From NCBI RefSeq assembly GCF_001485415.1, contig NZ_BCMQ01000004.1:228755-292754 (forward strand): a stretch of DNA of 64,000 bases, read 5' to 3'. Shown here in pieces: positions 25,638 to 35,106 of this stretch. Position numbers and translations under genes: made by a program. Source of the stretch: Myroides odoratimimus (GTDB lineage: Bacteria > Bacteroidota > Bacteroidia > Flavobacteriales > Flavobacteriaceae). The notes under the pieces are model-generated. The model worked only from the letters and a program-made list of their open reading frames with translations. It had not been told where the DNA came from and made no database searches. How positions within the stretch are numbered: the stretch's first letter is position 1; each line of letters starts with the position of its first letter.

Positions 25638-26603
25638 CTAGTAGTTAAAATAAGGTAGTACTTCCTTAGCCAATTCATCAAGAGTTTCTCCTATATCTCG
25701 TTTTCCAAACTGTATACCTATAGCAGCATGATTTACACCTATTTCTTGCCATTTATGTAAAAGCTCTATAAGTCCTAATCTACCTGTTTTAAGAACAAAA
25801 CCTCCTCTTAATGGGGTTCTAGGATAGTGAGGATCTTCATCTAACTCTATCCATTCATTTGTCATATGCGGTTTAAATGTTCCATTAGGAATTAAATCTC
25901 TAAAAGCTTTTATTTTTTGTTCTAAGTGTAAGGTATCCTCATTCGTAGTAGTAGGTCCTGGATAAGTAATCCAACCATCAGCATGAGTAGCAATCCAATC
26001 TAATGACTGTTGACTAGCACCTGTTACTAATGTAGGAATATGCTTATGCAGAGGTTTAGGGACTAAGTCTAGGTTTTGCATTTGCGTAATACTAGAGTTT
26101 ATTTTAGGAGAGTCTGTAGTATGTAAGGTTTGCATATCCTGAAGAACTTCTCGGAATAATTCTCCTCTTCTTTCAAAAGATTTATTAAAAGCAGGAAACT
26201 CAGCATAGCGATCACCAGATCCAACACCTAGCAATAAGCGACCATTAGAAAACTGATCTATAGATGCTGTCGTCTTTGCCAATGAAATAGGGTGGTGTAA
26301 GGGCAATACTATACTCGCTGTACCAAGGGCAATATTTGTAGTCTGACCTGCTATATATGCTAGATAAGAAAGAGGATCATATACTTGTCCTACATCTCTA
26401 AAACTGGGGTCATACACAGGTATGTCTCTAACCCATAAAGCTGCGAAACCGCTAGTGTCTATCTGCTGTATATACTTTAGGTGTTGATTAAAAATGGCGA
26501 TATTATTATTATATACCTGTAAAGGTAAAAATATACCCAAGGATAGTTTTCCTGGTGTGAAGACCTTATTGAAAGTCTTGTGGTTTTTAAAAATATTATT
26601 CAT
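25638..26603 (-). CDS. LLM-class flavin-dependent oxidoreductase
   Basis: 321 residues with the luciferase-like (beta/alpha)8 monooxygenase fold: LSLGIFLPLQVYN, ALWVRDIPVYDPSFRDVGQV, NIALGTASIVLPLHHPISLA, NGRLLLGVGSGDRYAEF, TLVTGASQQSLDWIATHADG. The TGA..Q.S..WIA.HADGW part is typical of the group that uses FMN or F420. Substrate cannot be told; many are nitronate, alkanal or sulfonate monooxygenases. An ArsR-type regulator lies 77 bases upstream on the same strand, and the pair may be an operon or a regulator with its target. Confidence 0.88.
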   Translation of the reverse strand: MNNIFKNHKTFNKVFTPGKLSLGIFLPLQVYNNNIAIFNQHLKYIQQIDTSGFAALWVRDIPVYDPSFRDVGQVYDPLSYLAYIAGQTTNIALGTASIVLPLHHPISLAKTTASIDQFSNGRLLLGVGSGDRYAEFPAFNKSFERRGELFREVLQDMQTLHTTDSPKINSSITQMQNLDLVPKPLHKHIPTLVTGASQQSLDWIATHADGWITYPGPTTTNEDTLHLEQKIKAFRDLIPNGTFKPHMTNEWIELDEDPHYPRTPLRGGFVLKTGRLGLIELLHKWQEIGVNHAAIGIQFGKRDIGETLDELAKEVLPYFNY

Positions 26604-26680
26604 TGTTATAGGTATTTAGATATCTAGAATTATAGATATGTTGTAATATAATACTTTAATGATTGAATTGTATAGTATTG

Positions 26681-26980
26681 TTATAGAGTGTTTTGAATAT
26701 AATTGGCTAACTCAGCAATTTTATCTTCATTGCGTTTATAGTAAGTCCATTGTCCATTTCTAGTAGAAGTAAGTAGTCCAATATTTACCATATTCGTTAA
26801 ATAAGCTGAGGTGGTAGATTGAGAAAGACCTGCTTTTTTTTGGATAACACTCATGCATACCCCAAACTCGTGTACTTCAGGTTCGATGTCTTCTAGTTCA
26901 AAGAAATCGTGTGGAGTCTTAAGCCATTTTAGGATTTGTACTCTGTGTTCGTTTGATAAAGCTTTAAATAGTTCAGTCAT
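26681..26980 (-). CDS. ArsR-family winged-helix transcriptional regulator
   Basis: 99 residues. The fold is ArsR: LFKALSNEHRVQILKWL opens the wHTH, AGLSQSTTSAYLTNMVNIGLL is the recognition helix region and RNGQWTYYKRNEDKI the wing. The metal-site ELCVC is replaced by the longer insert EDIEPEVHEFGVCMSVIQ with a single Cys, so metal sensing of the ArsR/SmtB kind is unlikely; the family also includes redox and metabolite sensors. It probably controls the LLM oxidoreductase gene immediately downstream. Confidence 0.85.
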   Translation of the reverse strand: MTELFKALSNEHRVQILKWLKTPHDFFELEDIEPEVHEFGVCMSVIQKKAGLSQSTTSAYLTNMVNIGLLTSTRNGQWTYYKRNEDKIAELANYIQNTL

Positions 26981-27068
26981 TTCTATATATCGAGAATTTA
27001 CGATACAAAGGAAATGAAAATATTTGAATTAATAAAGTATTTGTTTGCACTATATCTTAATGAATTGA

Positions 27069-27098
27069 TTTGTATTGTGATAAATAGGATTATTTTTG
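27069..27098 (+). promoter_or_regulatory. Bacteroidota promoter of the TPR-HTH regulator gene
   Basis: TTTG at 27069-27072, an 18-base spacer and TATTTTTG at 27091-27098, 16 bases before the ATG. Both boxes match the consensus exactly. Confidence 0.65.
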
Positions 27099-27114
27099 TA
27101 CAAAATGAGATGTA

Positions 27115-28788
27115 ATGACCACCAAACTATTTACTTTCTTTCTATTTCTATTTATAGTTGCTTGTACAGACACTAAGCATTTAGATAATCAGCAATACGA
27201 CATTTTAATCAATGAGTACTATAAGACAGGTACTGTTGAGGTAGACGATATTGGAAATATTGCAGAGCGCAAGGTGATTGGAAATATTCTTAAGGGATTA
27301 TCCCATTTAGAGGTAACTGATAGTATTAATGATATTACTACTTCACTTTTTTTAGAAAGTGTATCTATGGTAGAAAAGTCTTCTAATGTAGCATTGAAGG
27401 AATGGGTGTATAGTGAGGTTGGGTTCTATTATTATTCTTATAACTATTATTACGAAGCTTCTCCCTATTTTATCAAGATTGCTAAAACTTTAGAGAATAA
27501 AGGTGTTGTATTAGATGTACAAGCAAAAAATATTTTGTTGCGTACAGCTTATTTCTTTGAGACCATGAATATGAATGAGAGCGCTATCATTTATTACAGA
27601 AAAGCTTTGGAAGAAGGGGAAAAGGAGCAGCTAAATAACAGTGCTATTTTATGGGGCTTAGGAGCAGTATATGCTAAAGTAGATAGTCTAGAGCAATCCA
27701 TGCATTACTATGAATTGGCAAAAGAAACGTCCTTATCGTATAAGGACACCCTTAGATACGCCAAAAGTTTAGGAGGTATAGCATCAGTTTATCAAAAACA
27801 AGGAGATATAGAGAAAGCAGAGTTATACCTGAAAGAGGATATAGCAATTAGCCAACAATTAGGTGAGGAGAGGAATCTAATGTATAGTCAGATACAATTG
27901 GGGAAATTATACATAGATCGCAAGCAATATGATCTTGCAGAAGAAGTTTTAAAAAACTCTTATGAGATTACTAAAACTAAAAGCTACTTAGCAGGCTTTG
28001 AAAGAGAAATTATATCTTATTTACTCGATATCGCTAAGGCTCGTAGGATAGACACAGAAGAGCTCTTTTATAGAAGGGAGTTAGATCAAATAGACAGTGT
28101 GATAGAAGCTAGGGAAGGTGAAGAGGTCATTAATAAAATTAATTGGAATACTAATCTTGAGAGAGTAAACTGGGAGCTAGAGGCGGAAAAAAGCTTCTCA
28201 GAAAGAGTGAGATATCAACGACTACTCTTGCTGAGTACTACTGTTCTTCTGACGCTTATCTTGTGTATGGTGTACTTCTTTTCTAAACGAATTCTAAAGC
28301 TTCAAAAATATGCTTATGAAGGGAAGCTATTGGATTTTCAGTTATCTAAAATAAATTCAGAGAATAAGTTAAAAGAGACGAAATCATCATTAGCATCTTA
28401 TCAAGTATATCTAAGTGAAAAAACCGCACAAATAGCAAAATTAGAACATGAGTTAAATAAGGCTTCTCACTCTTCTAAGGAGATCTTCAAGGAAAAGCGT
28501 CCTGCTATAGAAGAATTACTTCGTTCTCATCTGATGACAGAGGAGAATTGGGTTTTATTTAAAGAAACCTTTAGAGAAGAACAAGCAGTCTATTTTAATG
28601 AAATTATTACTCAGTTTCCTGACTTGACCGAGTCTAATCTACGCATTGTGTTGTTGCAAAAAATGGAATTGACTAATCAAGAAACTGCAAATATTTTAGG
28701 TGTAACTATTGATGCAGTTAAAAAAGCAAAACAGCGATTAAAGAAAAAATATGAAGATGATTACTCTGCTTTATTTAGTAAAGAGTAG
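27115..28788 (+). CDS. Membrane-bound TPR-HTH transcriptional regulator
   Basis: 557 residues. The N-terminal signal carries a lipobox-like VACTD. A periplasmic TPR array (about residues 60-330; e.g. AIIYYRKALEEGEKEQLNNS, LGGIASVYQKQGDIEKAELY) is followed by one transmembrane helix (about 366-390), a coiled coil (about 395-450) and a C-terminal LuxR/sigma-like HTH: LTNQETANILGVTIDAVKKA then KQRLKKKY. This is the common flavobacterial one-component design in which an envelope TPR domain senses something and the cytoplasmic HTH controls neighbouring genes. The large repeat protein downstream is the natural candidate target. Confidence 0.85.
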   Translation: MTTKLFTFFLFLFIVACTDTKHLDNQQYDILINEYYKTGTVEVDDIGNIAERKVIGNILKGLSHLEVTDSINDITTSLFLESVSMVEKSSNVALKEWVYSEVGFYYYSYNYYYEASPYFIKIAKTLENKGVVLDVQAKNILLRTAYFFETMNMNESAIIYYRKALEEGEKEQLNNSAILWGLGAVYAKVDSLEQSMHYYELAKETSLSYKDTLRYAKSLGGIASVYQKQGDIEKAELYLKEDIAISQQLGEERNLMYSQIQLGKLYIDRKQYDLAEEVLKNSYEITKTKSYLAGFEREIISYLLDIAKARRIDTEELFYRRELDQIDSVIEAREGEEVINKINWNTNLERVNWELEAEKSFSERVRYQRLLLLSTTVLLTLILCMVYFFSKRILKLQKYAYEGKLLDFQLSKINSENKLKETKSSLASYQVYLSEKTAQIAKLEHELNKASHSSKEIFKEKRPAIEELLRSHLMTEENWVLFKETFREEQAVYFNEIITQFPDLTESNLRIVLLQKMELTNQETANILGVTIDAVKKAKQRLKKKYEDDYSALFSKE

Positions 28789-28818
28789 TCTAACCGAAGT
28801 AAATAAAATACAATTTTT

Positions 28819-28852
28819 AAAAGCATTATCTGTATAGGTAATGCTTTTTTTT
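28819..28852 (+). terminator. Intrinsic terminator after the TPR-HTH regulator
   Basis: A 10-bp stem (AAAAGCATTA and complement) with a 10-base loop and a run of nine T. Confidence 0.85.
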
Positions 28853-28890
28853 TATGTGTTAAAGGCTTCATTTTAAGGATGGTTATTTTT

Positions 28891-28956
28891 TGTCCACCCT
28901 ATTGTCCACCCCCTTTAAACACTAGAATTTACCTACTTATAATACTTTTACCTACT
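28891..28956. promoter_or_regulatory. Two pairs of direct repeats upstream of the BspA/MBG protein gene
   Basis: TGTCCACC occurs at 28891-28898 and 28903-28910 (12-base period, near one helical turn). TTTACCTACT occurs at 28928-28937 and 28947-28956 (19-base period). The unusual C-rich patch in an AT-rich gap suggests operator sites, perhaps for the adjacent HTH regulator. Inference only. Confidence 0.35.
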
Positions 28957-29104
28957 GAAGCTAATTTCTGAATTTCACCACACTCAACGAATAGCATATT
29001 GTAGAGATTTTAATTTCTCTAGTCGCCTTAATAAATTGTATTTGTCTTCAATTTGTTATTGCTAAGTGTGGTTGGAATATCGTATAATTCTAACACACCA
29101 CATT

Positions 29105-32100
29105 ATGAAGAAATTTCTACTCTTATTCTTTCTAATTTTTAGCCCGATGCTCTTCGCGCAGACGAGTACCGAAGCTTTTGAAACAGAGTCAGCTGGTTCC
29201 ACTAGTTTTACTGATAATGGGGTAACTTTTAATATTATTTCACATACTAGTACTTTTAATATAGTTAACTATCCGGCGACAGGCTGGAGTGGAACAGTTA
29301 ATGATAATCAGTACATAGACAATTCAAATAGTGTAGGTCCTAGTAGCCCTTCTTTTTCTATAAAGACCACATCTAATTTATTTAAAGTAAATCGCTTTTG
29401 GGTATATGTAGCGGATAAGTTTACTAATCTAAATGCAACAGGATCATTGACTATCACTGGTAAGTTAAGTGGTGCAACTAAATTTACTCAAACTAAGACC
29501 AATAATTTTGTTACTTCATTAGGAAGTACTAATGGCTATACATTAATAGATTTGACTAATCTGAATGGTCAGAACTATAGTAATATAGTCATTGATGAGT
29601 TACAACTAACTTTAGGAGGTAATTATTACTATCTAGGCCTTGATGCATTTACGTGGGTGAAGGATTCTAATATAGTTACTACAGACTCTCAATCATTTAT
29701 CACTACTTGGGAAGTGCCTAATGATAACGGTAGTATTAAACTCTATACAGATACTAATAAGTATAAGTATAATTATAATGTGAGTTGGGAGAATATAGAT
29801 GACTCCGATAAGAAAAGTAAACCTCTACCTAACTTCAAAGGTGATTGTGTCATATCTAATCTACCTAAAGGGAAATATAGGGTAATGATAACAGGTGATT
29901 TTCCATATTTTAACGTAGCTAAGGATTTCGAAGATCCAAATGCAAAGCAGTTACTTACTGTAGAGCAATGGGGGACGCAACTTTGGAAAAGTATGCATAA
30001 AACTTTTCAGTCTGCTTCTAATCTTATTCATATAGGTAAAGATATTCCTAATCTTACTCAGGTGACAGATATGTCAAGGATGTTTGATTTTGCAATCTCT
30101 TTTAATGGAGATTTGAGTAAATGGGATGTATCGAAGGTGACTGACATGCAGTATATATTTTCCGGAGCAAGTTCTTTTAATGGTGATCTAAGCAAATGGA
30201 ATGTATCTAGTTTAAAAAATATGCAGAGTATGTTTCATGCCGCAGTTGCTTTTGATGGTGATTTGAGTCAGTGGAATGTATCTAGTGCTACTAATATGAT
30301 TCAAGTATTTGCTTACGCAATGAGTTTTAATAGAGATTTGAGTAGATGGAATGTCTCTAATGTGACAGATATGCAGTCGATGTTTTTAGGAGCGAGTTCC
30401 TTTAATAGGGATTTGAGTAAATGGAACGTTTCTAGGGTTATAGGTCCGTATGGTATGTTGAGTATGTTGGAATATTCAGGCATGTCTGTATATAATTATG
30501 ATGCTACATTAAAAGGATGGGCTAATTTATCTACAATAAATAGTAATATGATTTTAGGAGCTACTGGATTAAAATACTGTACAGCGAATACTGAACGAGA
30601 TAAGTTAATAAAAGAAAAAGGATGGAAGATAAATGGAGATATTAAATTAGGTAGTGAATATATTTTAAAAGATAAAAGTGTAGTGTATGATGGGAAGGCA
30701 CATAAACTAGAATTAGAGTTACCTCATAGTTTTAGAGGTACTTATGAAATAGTAGATTCTTCAAATAATGTAGTATCTGATGCTATCAATGCTGGTATTT
30801 ATACAGTACGTGCAATTAGTGAATGTGATCAAAGTGTACTTCATACTGCAACTTTAACAATTACTCCTGCTGTCTTAACAGTAACAGCTACTCCTCAGTC
30901 TAAAGTATATGGAGCAGTTGATCCTAAGCTTGATTACACAATATCAGGATTAGTAAATAATGATAAAGAGACTGATGTATTATCAGGTAGTTTATCTCGT
31001 GAGGTAGGAGAGAACGTTGGTAATTATGCTATAACTCAGGGTGACTTAAAAGCGAATGGTAATTATACATTAGTCTTTAAAGGAGCTGATTTGACAATTG
31101 GAAAAGCCCCATTAACAGTAACAGCTAATCCTCAGTCTAAAGTATATGGTTCAGTTGATCCTAAGTTTGATTATACAGTATCAGGATTACAGTTTATAGA
31201 TAAAGAGACTGCTGTATTATCAGGTAGTTTATCTCGTGCAGTAGGAGAAGATGTTGGTACTTATGCTATAGCTCAAGGTGATTTAAAAGCGAATGGTAAT
31301 TACGCTTTAAGTTTTACAGGAGCTGATTTGGTTATTACTCCAGCTGTATTAATTGTAAGTGCTACTGCTCAGTCTAAGATATATGGAGCAGTTGATCCTA
31401 AACTTGATTATGCGGTATCAGGATTACAGTTTATAGATAAAGAGACTGCTGTATTATCTGGTAGCTTAAATCGTATAGCAGGAGAGGATGTTGGCACTTA
31501 TGCTATAACTCAAGGAACGTTAATAGCTAATAGTAATTATGTTTTAAGTTTTACAGGGGCTGATTTGGTTATTACTCCAGCACTATTAACTGTAAGTGCT
31601 ACTGCTCAGTCTAAAGTATATGGAGATGTTGATCCTGCGCTTGATTATACAGTATCAGGATTAGTAAATAACGATAAAGAGATTGATGTCTTATCAGGTA
31701 GTATATCTCGCGCAGTAGGAGAAGATGTTGGTACTTATGCTATTACTCAAGGAACGCTAATAGCTAATAGTAATTACTCTTTAAGTTTTACAGGGGCTGA
31801 TTTGAATATTATTCCTGTTGTCTTGACAGTAACAGTTAATCCTCAGTCTAAGGTATATGGAGCAGTTGATCCTAGTCTAAGTTATACCGTATCAGGATTA
31901 GTAAATAATGATAAAGAGACTGCTGTATTATCAGGCAGTTTATCTCGTGCAGTAGGAGAAGATGTTGGTACTTATGCTATTACTCAAGGTGATTTAAAAG
32001 CGAATGGTAATTATGCTTTAAGTTTTACAGGGGCTGATTTGAATATTATTCCTGTTGTCTTGACAGTAACAGTTAATCCTCAGTCTAAGGTATATGGAGC

Positions 32101-33544
32101 AGTTGATCCTAGTCTAAGTTATACCGTATCAGGATTAGTAAATAATGATAAAGAGACTGCTGTATTATCAGGCAGTTTATCTCGTGCAGTAGGAGAAGAT
32201 GTTGGTACTTATGCTATAGCTCAAGGTGATTTAAAAGCGAATGGTAATTATACAGTTGATTTTATAGGAGCTAATTTGACTATTGAAAAAGCACCTATCA
32301 TAGGAATGGTATTAAAAGGAGGTACTTATGTTTATGACACTAAAGAGAAATCAGTTTTACTTAGTAGTACGCTACCTATTGGGACGAAAGTAACCTATAA
32401 GAATAATAAGCAAACAGAGGCAGGTGAATACGAAGTAACTGCTTTAATAGAAGGTGATAATTATATACCATTACTTCTAAAAACAAAACTAATTATCAAT
32501 AAGGCTCCCCAACATATAGAGTTTAATGCTTTATCACCTGTGTTATATGATAATTTATTACAGCTTCAATTGATAGCAAACAGTAGTGTAGACTTGCCAA
32601 TAAATTATACCTATATGAATGTTGGAACTACTGTAGTAGCGACAGTGACTTCCACTGGTTTAGTCAAAGTATTGCATCCAGGTAGCGTTGTTATAACTGC
32701 TCATCAAGATGGGAATAATAATTATGAACCTGCTCAGAGTGTGAGCCAAATCTTAATAATTAAAAGTGATAAAGCTGAGATAAATAGCTTGATTATTAAC
32801 GGTAGAGAAATAGGTGAATTATCTTCTAATAAATTATTTATGCTTCATTGTGACGAGATAGATAAACAAGTAGAAGTAGAGTTGGTTACTAGTGAGGGCG
32901 CTTCAGTGAATATCGGAAATCATTTCTTTATTGATACCCCTAAAGCAGGTATTTATAACAGAGAGATAGTTGTAAAGTCTCATAGTGGAACAATAACGAA
33001 TAGATACATTTTATCTATAGAAAGACCTTTTAATTTTGAGGATATAGTTATACAGAAATTCGATAATACTTTATTAGTAAACAACAATCCATTGACTAAT
33101 GGTGGGTATCGTTTTATGGGGTATAAATGGTTTAAAAATGGCAAGTTGATAGGTACAGAACAAGTGTACTCAGTAGGAAATCATAGAGATGATTTATTAG
33201 ATATAGATGCTTTATACAGTCTAGAGTTGACTACTGATAAGGGAGAGATAATACACAGCTGTCCAGCTATGATAAAATACACACATACTAATAGTATTAA
33301 ACTCTATCCAAACCCTGTAGTGAAAAATGGGGTAATGGAAATAGCACTAGATTATCCAGAGTCAAGTTTGAAAAATATTATAGGTTCTGTATATAGTTTG
33401 ACAGGACAGTTTTTATTCAAAGTATCACTTGAAAATAAGATTTCAGAAGTGATATTACCAAATACTTTGGTAGAAGGTGTTTATCTTATGATTATTAAGA
33501 TAGAAGGACAGAATAAAGTATTCAGATTTATGGTTAAACCTTAA
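29105..33544 (+). CDS. Large secreted surface protein: BspA-type LRRs, six MBG repeats, T9SS sorting signal
   Basis: 1479 residues from ATG 29105, where a clear signal peptide (MKKFLLLFFLIFSPMLFAQ) begins; the frame is open for 13 codons upstream but that adds nothing. Order: N-terminal lectin-like/beta domain (about 20-200), BspA/DUF285 leucine-rich repeats (about 323-445, unit GDLSKWNVSxVTDMQSMF), a linker, six MBG domains of 79 residues (about 585-1059), a further MBG/Ig-like region, then a T9SS type A C-terminal domain (SIKLYPNPVV, EGVYLMIIKIEG). BspA-type LRRs bind host or bacterial surface proteins; MBG repeats act as stalks. It is thus probably an adhesin attached by type IX secretion. 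An outer-membrane barrel gene follows after 11 bases. Confidence 0.88.
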   Translation: MKKFLLLFFLIFSPMLFAQTSTEAFETESAGSTSFTDNGVTFNIISHTSTFNIVNYPATGWSGTVNDNQYIDNSNSVGPSSPSFSIKTTSNLFKVNRFWVYVADKFTNLNATGSLTITGKLSGATKFTQTKTNNFVTSLGSTNGYTLIDLTNLNGQNYSNIVIDELQLTLGGNYYYLGLDAFTWVKDSNIVTTDSQSFITTWEVPNDNGSIKLYTDTNKYKYNYNVSWENIDDSDKKSKPLPNFKGDCVISNLPKGKYRVMITGDFPYFNVAKDFEDPNAKQLLTVEQWGTQLWKSMHKTFQSASNLIHIGKDIPNLTQVTDMSRMFDFAISFNGDLSKWDVSKVTDMQYIFSGASSFNGDLSKWNVSSLKNMQSMFHAAVAFDGDLSQWNVSSATNMIQVFAYAMSFNRDLSRWNVSNVTDMQSMFLGASSFNRDLSKWNVSRVIGPYGMLSMLEYSGMSVYNYDATLKGWANLSTINSNMILGATGLKYCTANTERDKLIKEKGWKINGDIKLGSEYILKDKSVVYDGKAHKLELELPHSFRGTYEIVDSSNNVVSDAINAGIYTVRAISECDQSVLHTATLTITPAVLTVTATPQSKVYGAVDPKLDYTISGLVNNDKETDVLSGSLSREVGENVGNYAITQGDLKANGNYTLVFKGADLTIGKAPLTVTANPQSKVYGSVDPKFDYTVSGLQFIDKETAVLSGSLSRAVGEDVGTYAIAQGDLKANGNYALSFTGADLVITPAVLIVSATAQSKIYGAVDPKLDYAVSGLQFIDKETAVLSGSLNRIAGEDVGTYAITQGTLIANSNYVLSFTGADLVITPALLTVSATAQSKVYGDVDPALDYTVSGLVNNDKEIDVLSGSISRAVGEDVGTYAITQGTLIANSNYSLSFTGADLNIIPVVLTVTVNPQSKVYGAVDPSLSYTVSGLVNNDKETAVLSGSLSRAVGEDVGTYAITQGDLKANGNYALSFTGADLNIIPVVLTVTVNPQSKVYGAVDPSLSYTVSGLVNNDKETAVLSGSLSRAVGEDVGTYAIAQGDLKANGNYTVDFIGANLTIEKAPIIGMVLKGGTYVYDTKEKSVLLSSTLPIGTKVTYKNNKQTEAGEYEVTALIEGDNYIPLLLKTKLIINKAPQHIEFNALSPVLYDNLLQLQLIANSSVDLPINYTYMNVGTTVVATVTSTGLVKVLHPGSVVITAHQDGNNNYEPAQSVSQILIIKSDKAEINSLIINGREIGELSSNKLFMLHCDEIDKQVEVELVTSEGASVNIGNHFFIDTPKAGIYNREIVVKSHSGTITNRYILSIERPFNFEDIVIQKFDNTLLVNNNPLTNGGYRFMGYKWFKNGKLIGTEQVYSVGNHRDDLLDIDALYSLELTTDKGEIIHSCPAMIKYTHTNSIKLYPNPVVKNGVMEIALDYPESSLKNIIGSVYSLTGQFLFKVSLENKISEVILPNTLVEGVYLMIIKIEGQNKVFRFMVKP
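30076..30440 (+). repeat. BspA/DUF285 leucine-rich repeat coding array
   Basis: About five units of 24-25 codons, each encoding FNGDLSKWNVSxVTDMQxMF-like sequence. The units are diverged at DNA level. Confidence 0.85.
30860..32281 (+). repeat. Six tandem 237-bp MBG-domain repeats
   Basis: Each unit is 79 codons and encodes PQSKVYGxVDPxLxYTVSGL, then LSGSLSRAVGEDVGTYAI and a GADL end. Units 5 and 6 (from about 31804 and 32041) are identical over roughly 180-200 bases, pointing to recent duplication or gene conversion. Units 1-4 are more diverged. Confidence 0.9.
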
Positions 33545-33555
33545 TTAAAAGTAAA

Positions 33556-34392
33556 GTGAAAAGAAAAAATATATATGGATTTATGCTTGTTGTACTAAGT
33601 TGTACAACAAGCTTTGCACAAGAGGTAGACTTTTCTATAGGAGGATACTTTACAAATAGTTTAAAAACAGACAACGATTATGATACAAATACATCATTAG
33701 GGTATCAAATAGGAGTAGGGTATCGCTATTATTTAAATTCACAGTGGAGCTTGGGAGCAGAAATAAACTATAAGTATAGTAAACTTGATTTTATACAGCG
33801 AAACGTTAAAGAGAATTGGTCTGTTATAGATATAGAAAATCATGATTATGAATTTAGATACAATAGTAAATATAGAAAAGAAAGCGTGTCTTTTAATACC
33901 TTTCAAATCCCATTAACCATACAATATGAAACTAAAGGGATAGTGAAGTGGTATATACGTTCTGGAGTAAGTATAGGTATTATAACAGGGGATAGTAAGA
34001 GTAAAATAACAATGAATGATTTGCATACATCAGGGTATTATAAAGATTGGGATGCAGAACTTCACGGACCACATTATATGGGGTTTGGAGCATTTGGGAA
34101 TCAGACTCAAAAGAGAAATTTAGACCTTTCTACAAGGTATTCGTGGCTGTTAGAAACAGGAGTGAAGCAAGAACTAGGAAATAAACAAAACTTATATGTA
34201 GGTGTCTTTCTAGATTTAGGATTAACTAATTTAGTTAAAGATAATAAGAGAATAGATACACCAATTAGCCATGTAAGCAATTATGATAATCCACTAGAAT
34301 ATCACAGTATATGGACACAAGAAAAGTATAAAGACATAAACTTAAAAGACTATTATATCGGTATTAAGTTAAGATATTCATTTAGTCTATAA
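33556..34392 (+). CDS. Outer-membrane beta-barrel protein (PorT-like size)
   Basis: 278 residues starting with GTG at 33556, chosen because MKRKNIYGFMLVVLSCTTSFAQ is a proper signal peptide and no in-frame ATG precedes it. The mature part has repeated amphipathic strands (GYQIGVGYRYYLNSQWSLGA, IPLTIQYETKGIVKWYIRSGV) and ends in IGIKLRYSFSL, a typical terminal barrel strand. Located 11 bases after the BspA/MBG gene, it may anchor or help display that protein, an inference from position alone. Confidence 0.75.
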   Translation: MKRKNIYGFMLVVLSCTTSFAQEVDFSIGGYFTNSLKTDNDYDTNTSLGYQIGVGYRYYLNSQWSLGAEINYKYSKLDFIQRNVKENWSVIDIENHDYEFRYNSKYRKESVSFNTFQIPLTIQYETKGIVKWYIRSGVSIGIITGDSKSKITMNDLHTSGYYKDWDAELHGPHYMGFGAFGNQTQKRNLDLSTRYSWLLETGVKQELGNKQNLYVGVFLDLGLTNLVKDNKRIDTPISHVSNYDNPLEYHSIWTQEKYKDINLKDYYIGIKLRYSFSL

Positions 34393-34393
34393 T

Positions 34394-34421
34394 ATAAGAG
34401 ATTTATAAAAAAATCTCTTAT
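34394..34421 (+). terminator. Hairpin after the barrel gene
   Basis: ATAAGAGATTT pairs with AAATCTCTTAT (11 bp, A-rich loop), starting 2 bases after the stop. The U-tract is poor, so it may be a weak terminator. Confidence 0.55.
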
Positions 34422-34452
34422 CTCATTTCACCTTATCCTCACAATTTAAAAT

Positions 34453-34707
34453 ATGAATAAACCAATTACCCCAGAAACACTAAAAGAAATTGCTTTTAAT
34501 GTTACATTAGAACAATACAATGATATTATTGAGAAATTGCACCATAGCGCTAGTAAAGGTCAGAAATCATTGCTGATAGATAATCTTTCTGATACTGTTC
34601 AGAGTCGATTAATAGAAGAAGGTTATAAAATAAAGCCTTATGTTAAATATCAATACGATTATCTTCTGCGTAAAAAGAGAAAAAAATACTACGTAATTAG
34701 TTTTTAG
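34453..34707 (+). CDS. Small cytoplasmic protein of unknown function
   Basis: 84 residues with no signal or membrane segment. The first two thirds are predicted helical (TPETLKEIAFNVTLEQYNDI) and the C-terminus is very basic (RKKRKKYYVISF), so nucleic-acid binding is possible. A well-formed terminator follows immediately, which supports its being a real gene. No family recognised. Confidence 0.55.
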   Translation: MNKPITPETLKEIAFNVTLEQYNDIIEKLHHSASKGQKSLLIDNLSDTVQSRLIEEGYKIKPYVKYQYDYLLRKKRKKYYVISF

Positions 34708-34721
34708 ATACTTTTAAATAT

Positions 34722-34751
34722 CAAAGGTTAGCTCTTACAAGCTAACCTTTG
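34722..34751. terminator. Terminator between convergent small genes
   Basis: An 11-bp perfect stem (CAAAGGTTAGC and complement, 8-base loop), 14 bases after the stop at 34707 and 43 bases from the end of the convergent VF530 gene. Confidence 0.7.
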
Positions 34752-34794
34752 GTATTTAATTAAACTATATTGAAAAACAGAAATAAAATAGGAT

Positions 34795-35040
34795 TTATTC
34801 TTCAGATTTTTGTTGTTTTGCTTTTTGACGTAGAACATATAAGTAAAGGCTTTCGACTTTATCTCTTGCCCAAGGTGTTTTTCGTAAGAATTTTAAAGAA
34901 GAGTTAATGCTAGGGTCATGAGTGAAGCATCTGATATTAATCTGATTGCCTAATTCCTCGAATCCGTTATAGTATTCTACTAATTCTTCTAGAATATCGA
35001 CTAGTTTCTTTCCGTGTAATGGGTCTTTTGATACTTGCAT
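34795..35040 (-). CDS. VF530-family DNA-binding protein (DUF2132)
   Basis: 81 residues, the family's usual size. Characteristic sequence: KDPLHGKKLVDILEELVEYY, then INIRCFTHDPSINSSLKFLR and TPWARDKVESLYL. VF530 proteins are small helical proteins with a reported double-stranded-DNA-binding surface; the biological role is not settled. It is on the minus strand, 67 bases downstream of an HxlR gene, possibly the same transcript. Confidence 0.88.
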   Translation of the reverse strand: MQVSKDPLHGKKLVDILEELVEYYNGFEELGNQINIRCFTHDPSINSSLKFLRKTPWARDKVESLYLYVLRQKAKQQKSEE

Positions 35041-35106
35041 ATATCGTATATTTTAAACAAAGATAATTGATTCTATATTGATGTTATTAAGGAGGTTATT
35101 TTGTGC

